This document shows positions 9,389-13,585 of a stretch of DNA of 13,585 nucleotides, one piece after another (positions within the stretch are counted from its first letter, which is position 1; every line of letters starts with the position of its first letter). Under the pieces are notes generated by a model, which made no database searches, was not told where the DNA came from, and saw only the letters and a program-made list of their open reading frames with translations. The translations under genes were made by a program, and so were the position numbers. Source of the stretch: WRAI01 sp031549605 (GTDB lineage Bacteria > Bacillota > Clostridia > Oscillospirales > UBA929); contig JAVBPM010000073.1 in the NCBI GenBank assembly GCA_031549605.1, positions 1-13,585 on the forward strand, given 5' to 3'.

Positions 9389-10462
9389 ATGACATTTTTT
9401 CTCGGCGCCAATACGCCTTATGGCTTTCAGTCCTTTTACGACGAACTCATTCACTTGCCCGACGCGCGCGCAGTCTACATCTTAAAGGGAGGGCCGGGCT
9501 GCGGCAAGTCAACGCTGATGAAACGCGTGGCCGAAGCGGTGACCGCGCAGCTGGACACACCGGTGGAGTATACCGCCTGCTCGTCCGATCCCGACTCGCT
9601 GGATGCCGTCTGCTTTCCGCGGCTGGGCGTGGCGATTGTCGACGGCACCGCGCCGCACGTTGTCGAGCCGACGGCGCCCTACGTCATCGAGCGCTACGTC
9701 GATTTGGGCGAGTGCTATGACGTTGGCGGGCTGGCGCCGCATCGGGAGGCGATTATCGAAGCCATTGCGGCGGGCAAGGTCTGCCATGAGCGTGCCGTGC
9801 GCTGTCTGCGTGCGGTGGACAGTTTGGAGGATGAATTGTTTACCTCGGTGGCGACCGCTGAGGTTGTGACCAAGATTGCCAAGCGTGCGCGCGGCATCAT
9901 CATGCGCGAGCTGGGTCGCACGCACGGGTTGGGCGGCCGCGTGACCAAGCGTTTTCTTAACGGATACACCCCCAAGGGGTTAATGGTGCAGTGGCCGACG
10001 GTGCGCGAGGGTGGCAACCGTGTCTATGTGCTGGAGGACAGCTACGGGCTGGCGCCGTTTATGCTCAATCCCATCTATCTGGCGGCGGTGCAGGCCGGAC
10101 ATGACGTTGTCGCCTGCTACAGCCCGACCGATCCCGAGCGGCTGGAGCATCTGCTGCTGCCGGTGCTGGGGCTGGCCTTTGTCACCGCCACGCCGCTGAC
10201 GCCCTATGACGAAAAACCGGACCGGCGCATACGGCTGGACGCCTGTCTGTCGCCCGAATGGTTGCGCGCTTCGCGGCTGCGGCTGCGCTTTTTGCAGAAG
10301 ACGCGTGCCGCGTTGGTGGCGCAGGCGGTCGGCGCGCTGGCGCAGGCCAAACAGTGCCACGATGTGCTGGAGGCGCTCTATCATCCCTACGTTGACTTTG
10401 GGCGTGTTACGCAGCGCGCCGACGCCATAGCCGAGCAGATTCTAGCCGGTGCGCAAGCGTGA
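9389..10462 (+). CDS. PRK06851-like P-loop ATPase with a degenerate second domain
   Basis: 357 residues, cytosolic, resembling the PRK06851 family of uncharacterised ATPases in spore-forming Firmicutes. The N-terminal half begins FFLGANTPYGFQSFYD and has Walker A GGPGCGKST (34-42), then CSSDPDSLDAV (64-74) and VAIVDGTAPH (81-90), the last resembling a Walker B-like strand. A second copy of the same layout starts at about 188 (KRFLNGYTPKG), continues VYVLEDSYGLAPF (212-224) where the P-loop should be, and then CYSPTDPERLEHLLLPVLGLAFV (243-265). The second P-loop has lost its GxxGxGKS residues, so only the first site should bind nucleotide. The start ATG has AGGAGGGG 5 nt upstream. The last codons overlap the next gene by 4 nt (GTGA). 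The substrate or partner is unknown. Family recognition is from memory. Confidence 0.8.
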   Translation: MTFFLGANTPYGFQSFYDELIHLPDARAVYILKGGPGCGKSTLMKRVAEAVTAQLDTPVEYTACSSDPDSLDAVCFPRLGVAIVDGTAPHVVEPTAPYVIERYVDLGECYDVGGLAPHREAIIEAIAAGKVCHERAVRCLRAVDSLEDELFTSVATAEVVTKIAKRARGIIMRELGRTHGLGGRVTKRFLNGYTPKGLMVQWPTVREGGNRVYVLEDSYGLAPFMLNPIYLAAVQAGHDVVACYSPTDPERLEHLLLPVLGLAFVTATPLTPYDEKPDRRIRLDACLSPEWLRASRLRLRFLQKTRAALVAQAVGALAQAKQCHDVLEALYHPYVDFGRVTQRADAIAEQILAGAQA

Positions 10463-10956
10463 GAACAATTGCCTACGACCGGCGGCGCGCCGTTGCGTAT
10501 GCACACAAGTGGGCCTATGGCCGTAACCCGCGCTACTACGACTACCAGCGCATTGGCGGCGATTGCACCAATTTTGCCTCGCAGTGTGTATACGCCGGTG
10601 CCAGTGCCATGAACTACGCGCCGACCCTCGGCTGGTATTACCGCAATGCCAACGACAAGTCACCGGCGTGGACGGGCGTGCCGTTTATTTACAAATTTCT
10701 GGTCGGCAATCAGGGCATAGGCCCATTTGGTCATGAGGTCGGCATTGCCGAGGTGCAGCCGGGCGACATCTGCCAGCTATCGTTTAACGGCAGCCAGTTT
10801 CACCATACGCCCTTTGTTGTGGCCATCGGCGCCGTGCCGTCGCCGACCAATGTACTGCTGGCCGCGCACACCGCCGATGCCGACAATCGGCCGCTGAACA
10901 GCTATTCCTATAGTAAGGTGCGATTTGTCCACATAGACGGCGTACGGATTCAGTAG
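10459..10956 (+). CDS. Amidase-domain (Amidase_6-like) cysteine hydrolase
   Basis: 165 residues. It starts with YDRRRAVAYAHKWAYGRNPRYYDY, then GGDCTNFASQCVYAGG-type sequence (33-48) with the probable nucleophile Cys36, FHHTPFVVAIG (114-124) with a probable catalytic His, and LAAHTADADNRPL (134-146). These are hallmarks of the putative amidase domain (NlpC/P60-like papain fold) often joined to spore or cell-wall proteins. The domain fills the whole chain; there is no signal peptide, linker or wall-binding repeat, so it should be cytosolic or delivered by another route. The start is GTG 10459, overlapping the ATPase stop by 4 nt, which implies translational coupling with little ribosome binding site of its own. 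The substrate, perhaps a peptidoglycan peptide or amide, is inferred only. No clear terminator follows. Confidence 0.85.
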   Translation: MRTIAYDRRRAVAYAHKWAYGRNPRYYDYQRIGGDCTNFASQCVYAGASAMNYAPTLGWYYRNANDKSPAWTGVPFIYKFLVGNQGIGPFGHEVGIAEVQPGDICQLSFNGSQFHHTPFVVAIGAVPSPTNVLLAAHTADADNRPLNSYSYSKVRFVHIDGVRIQ

Positions 10957-10960
10957 TCGG

Positions 10961-10987
10961 TGAAACAGAATGAACCCCTGACCCGTA
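10961..10987 (+). promoter_or_regulatory. Candidate ECF-sigma promoter of the serpin gene
   Basis: TGAAAC (10961-10966), a 17-nt spacer, and CGTA (10984-10987) match the -35/-10 pattern of ECF sigma factors such as sigma-W and sigma-M (TGAAAC, 16-17 nt, CGT). A weaker sigma-A alternative uses TATAGA at 10995-11000 with a poor -35. Confidence 0.35.
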
Positions 10988-11021
10988 TTCTTAGTATAGA
11001 GGATAGAGGGGTGGGGAACTT

Positions 11022-12230
11022 ATGAAACGCAGATGGATGGCGCTGCTGTGTGTGTCGGCGCTGCTGTTGGCGGCTTGTTCGGCGTCGGCGGGTTCGGCCG
11101 AGAATTTAACGGAGCGACGCGAGCGGCAGGCGGTAGAGGTGTGTCAGCCCGATGCGGCGCTGACGGCAGCGCTGCTTGATTTTTCGCTGGCATTGTATAA
11201 TGAAGCGGTTGAGGCCGATCAAAATTGTCTGTTGTCGCCGCTTTCGATTTACGTCGCGCTGAACATGGCGGCGACGGGCGCCGAGGGCGCGACACGCGCG
11301 CAACTGGAGCAGGCGCTGACCGGCGGCGCGCCGCTGGCGGAAAAGCTGCCGCAGCTGGCGTCGCTGCTGCAGGATGAGCGCAGCGCGCAGGTTACATTGG
11401 CAAACTCGGTTTGGTTTGATAAAAATCGCGTCAAGCCGCTGGACGGCTTTTTGCAGGGCTGCGTCGACTGGTTTGACGCCGATGTCTTTACCGCTGACTT
11501 CAGCCAGCCGTCGTCGGTCAACGCCATTAACGAGTGGGTCAGCGGCAAGACAAAGGGGCGCATCGAAAAATTGGTCGACCGCAATAGCCAAGACACAGTC
11601 ATGTGGCTGGTCAACGCCATTTGCTTTGACTCTATGTGGCAGAGCCCGTTTGGCAAGCCGTACAACGACACCTTTCACGCACCCGACGGCGATGTGCCGG
11701 TCAAGCTGATGAGTGTGTCGCTCGGCAGCTGCGCGTATTTGCTGGCCGACGGCTGGTCGGGGGTGCGACTGCCCTATGACGACAGTCCATACAGCTTTGT
11801 AGCGCTGCTGCCCGATGAGAACGGCGCCGTAGCGCGGTCGTGGACGGCAGACGAGTGGCGCGCGCTGTTGGCTTCGGAGCAAAGCGCCGCGCTGGAGGTG
11901 ACGCTGCCCAAATTCAAGACAACATGGGACGGCAACGTCGCCGAGCTGGTGCAGGCGCTGGGCGTCACCGACGCCTTTGACATCACTAGCGCCGATTTCT
12001 CGGGCATCAATGGCGAACGCGGGCTCGCAATCGACCGCATTCTGCACAAGACCATGCTCGAAGTCGATTCCGACGGCACCAAGGCGGCCGCGGCCACAGC
12101 GGTGGGCGTGACGGATACGGCGGCCATGCCAAGCTCGATGCAGCTGGTGTTTGACCGACCGTTTGTGTACGCCGTCATCGACAATACCACCGGTTTACCC
12201 CTTTTTATCGGCCAAATGTGCCAACCGTGA
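11022..12230 (+). CDS. Serpin-family protease inhibitor, lipoprotein
   Basis: 402 residues. Signal peptide with lipobox LAAC (Cys19), so it should be anchored outside the cell. The serpin fold is complete from about 45: LSPLSIYVALNMAATGAEGAT (71-91), the signature NAINEWVSGKTKGRIEKLV (167-185), and the C-terminal FDRPFVYAVIDNTTGLPLFIG (377-397). The hinge reads SDGTKAAAAT (350-359), the Gly-Thr-x-Ala-rich pattern required for loop insertion, so it is predicted inhibitory; P13 is Lys instead of the usual Glu. Counting 15 residues from the hinge Gly352 puts P1 at Thr366. Counting back from the FDRPF strand shifts it to about Met369, so the target protease is uncertain. It acts as a suicide inhibitor of serine proteases, probably host or neighbour enzymes. 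GGGG precedes the ATG by 5 nt. Monocistronic. Confidence 0.95.
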   Translation: MKRRWMALLCVSALLLAACSASAGSAENLTERRERQAVEVCQPDAALTAALLDFSLALYNEAVEADQNCLLSPLSIYVALNMAATGAEGATRAQLEQALTGGAPLAEKLPQLASLLQDERSAQVTLANSVWFDKNRVKPLDGFLQGCVDWFDADVFTADFSQPSSVNAINEWVSGKTKGRIEKLVDRNSQDTVMWLVNAICFDSMWQSPFGKPYNDTFHAPDGDVPVKLMSVSLGSCAYLLADGWSGVRLPYDDSPYSFVALLPDENGAVARSWTADEWRALLASEQSAALEVTLPKFKTTWDGNVAELVQALGVTDAFDITSADFSGINGERGLAIDRILHKTMLEVDSDGTKAAAATAVGVTDTAAMPSSMQLVFDRPFVYAVIDNTTGLPLFIGQMCQP

Positions 12231-12243
12231 CCGGCAAGAGGTT

Positions 12244-12266
12244 GACATAAAACCTGCGGTTATGTC
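12244..12266 (+). other. Hairpin downstream of the serpin gene
   Basis: GACATA (12244-12249) pairs with TATGTC (12261-12266), and ACC with GGT inside the loop. No T run follows, so it is not a standard terminator; it may protect the 3' end or be incidental. Confidence 0.35.
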
Positions 12267-12296
12267 GATGGCAAAAACTTTCTGAAAATTTTGGTG

Positions 12297-12322
12297 AAAA
12301 AGCGCTTGACAGGCGCTTTTTT
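12297..12322 (+). terminator. Intrinsic terminator of the serpin gene, overlapping rrn P1
   Basis: AAAAAGCGC (12297-12305) pairs with GCGCTTTTT (12313-12321) around a 7-nt loop and ends in six T. The loop holds the TTGACA -35 box of rrn promoter P1. Confidence 0.7.
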
Positions 12323-12334
12323 CCCTGCTATACT
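12306..12334 (+). promoter_or_regulatory. rrn promoter P1
   Basis: TTGACA (12306-12311), a 17-nt spacer, and TATACT (12329-12334). An A/T-rich stretch at about 12271-12301 could act as an UP element. It lies about 420 bp upstream of the 16S gene. Confidence 0.85.
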
Positions 12335-12403
12335 CGCAAAGCTGTCTGAGCAACGGAGCCGGTCGCAACGCAAAAGAAAATGCGACGGGGCGGAAAAAAG
12401 TGC

Positions 12404-12432
12404 TTGACAGAAAGGAACCCATGTGGTATCCT
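12404..12432 (+). promoter_or_regulatory. rrn promoter P2
   Basis: TTGACA (12404-12409), a 17-nt spacer, and TATCCT (12427-12432), 98 bp downstream of P1. Tandem promoters are typical of rRNA operons. A hairpin (GTCGCA 12362-12367 with TGCGAC 12381-12386) lies between P1 and P2. Confidence 0.82.
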
Positions 12433-12439
12433 AAACTTC

Positions 12440-12754
12440 CCACTCTGCGAAGAGAACGGGGTCGCACCTTGAGAATTGAATAGCGGAACAAGAGAGATTT
12501 AGCGTTTGACACGAGAGTGTTGGGCGTACGAATCGCTTATAGTTCAAAGCACCAAAAAAGAAGAAATTGGGCAACTTACCGTCGCGCCAGCGTGACGGTG
12601 AGTAAGATCGCAGCCACTTAGGTGGTTGCGTGAAACAATTCATTTGAGAAAAAACGCGCAACGCGAGTTGTGCGAAGAACTCTATATGAGCGAGTGGGGC
12701 GAAGCAATTTGCCTCAAAACGATCAAGTGAAATAGCGTGATAAACGCTTAAATT
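12440..12754 (+). other. rRNA operon leader with three consecutive hairpins
   Basis: No gene is seen here. Hairpins are 12578-12599 (loop CCAG), 12609-12630 (loop TTAG) and 12655-12674 (GNRA-type loop GCGA). The stems are 8-9 bp and each contains exactly one G-U pair. A smaller stem is 12733-12737 with 12744-12748, just before 16S. The CCTTGAGAATTGAATAGCG stretch at about 12467-12485 resembles conserved spacer/leader sequence of Clostridia rrn operons, possibly an antitermination (boxA-like) region. The pairing partner for RNase III processing should lie after 16S, outside the window. Confidence 0.6.

Positions 12755-13585
<831 letters not shown>

Noticed and set aside
11106..12047. 313-residue open frame antisense to the serpin gene
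   Set aside because: It is covered by a clear serpin with intact motifs; the composition (Q/R/L-rich) is that of a shadow frame.
12242..12247. TTGACA as a further rrn promoter upstream of P1
   Set aside because: No acceptable -10 hexamer stands 16-19 nt downstream, and the bases belong to a hairpin.
12195..12661. Minus-strand open frames in the rRNA leader region
   Set aside because: They oppose tandem rrn promoters and leader hairpins and show no protein family features.

Overview
The window looks like a chromosomal segment of a Gram-positive member of the Clostridia, probably an Oscillospirales/Ruminococcaceae-type gut bacterium. This rests on the 16S rRNA start at the right end (short V3 loop and a Clostridia-like V4), the GC-rich coding sequence, strong GGAGG-type ribosome binding sites, lipoproteins with short signal peptides, and a Firmicutes-type LexA box. 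The genus cannot be settled by eye, and no identity value was computed.

Left part (1-2580): the 3' end of a homoserine dehydrogenase gene is followed by a hairpin terminator and a small VanZ-family membrane protein gene. A 324-bp gene-free stretch follows. It holds two identical 31-bp hairpin repeats bracketing a hairpin-rich 252-bp segment. A convergent DUF1349 gene lies beyond it.

Middle (2585-9240): a minus-strand block contains a secreted lipoprotein gene with its own promoter and terminator, and the nucleotide excision repair operon uvrB-DUF1361-uvrA. In that operon each stop codon is immediately followed by the next start codon. The uvrB promoter is near-consensus and carries a GAAC-N4-GTTC LexA operator between its -35 and -10 boxes, so the whole operon, including the membrane protein gene, is probably under SOS control.

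Right part (9250-13585): reading the other way is a two-gene operon of a PRK06851-like P-loop ATPase (its second domain has lost the P-loop) and a compact DCTNF-type cysteine amidase, overlapping by 4 nt. Next come a serpin lipoprotein gene, a terminator, tandem rrn promoters, a hairpin-rich rRNA leader, and roughly the first 830 nt of 16S rRNA.

The candidates for undescribed biology are the ATPase-amidase pair, the membrane protein embedded in the uvr operon, the 31-bp-flanked structured element, and the surface serpin. The long antisense ORFs over uvrA, the serpin and other genes are frame shadows of GC-rich coding sequence and are not annotated.
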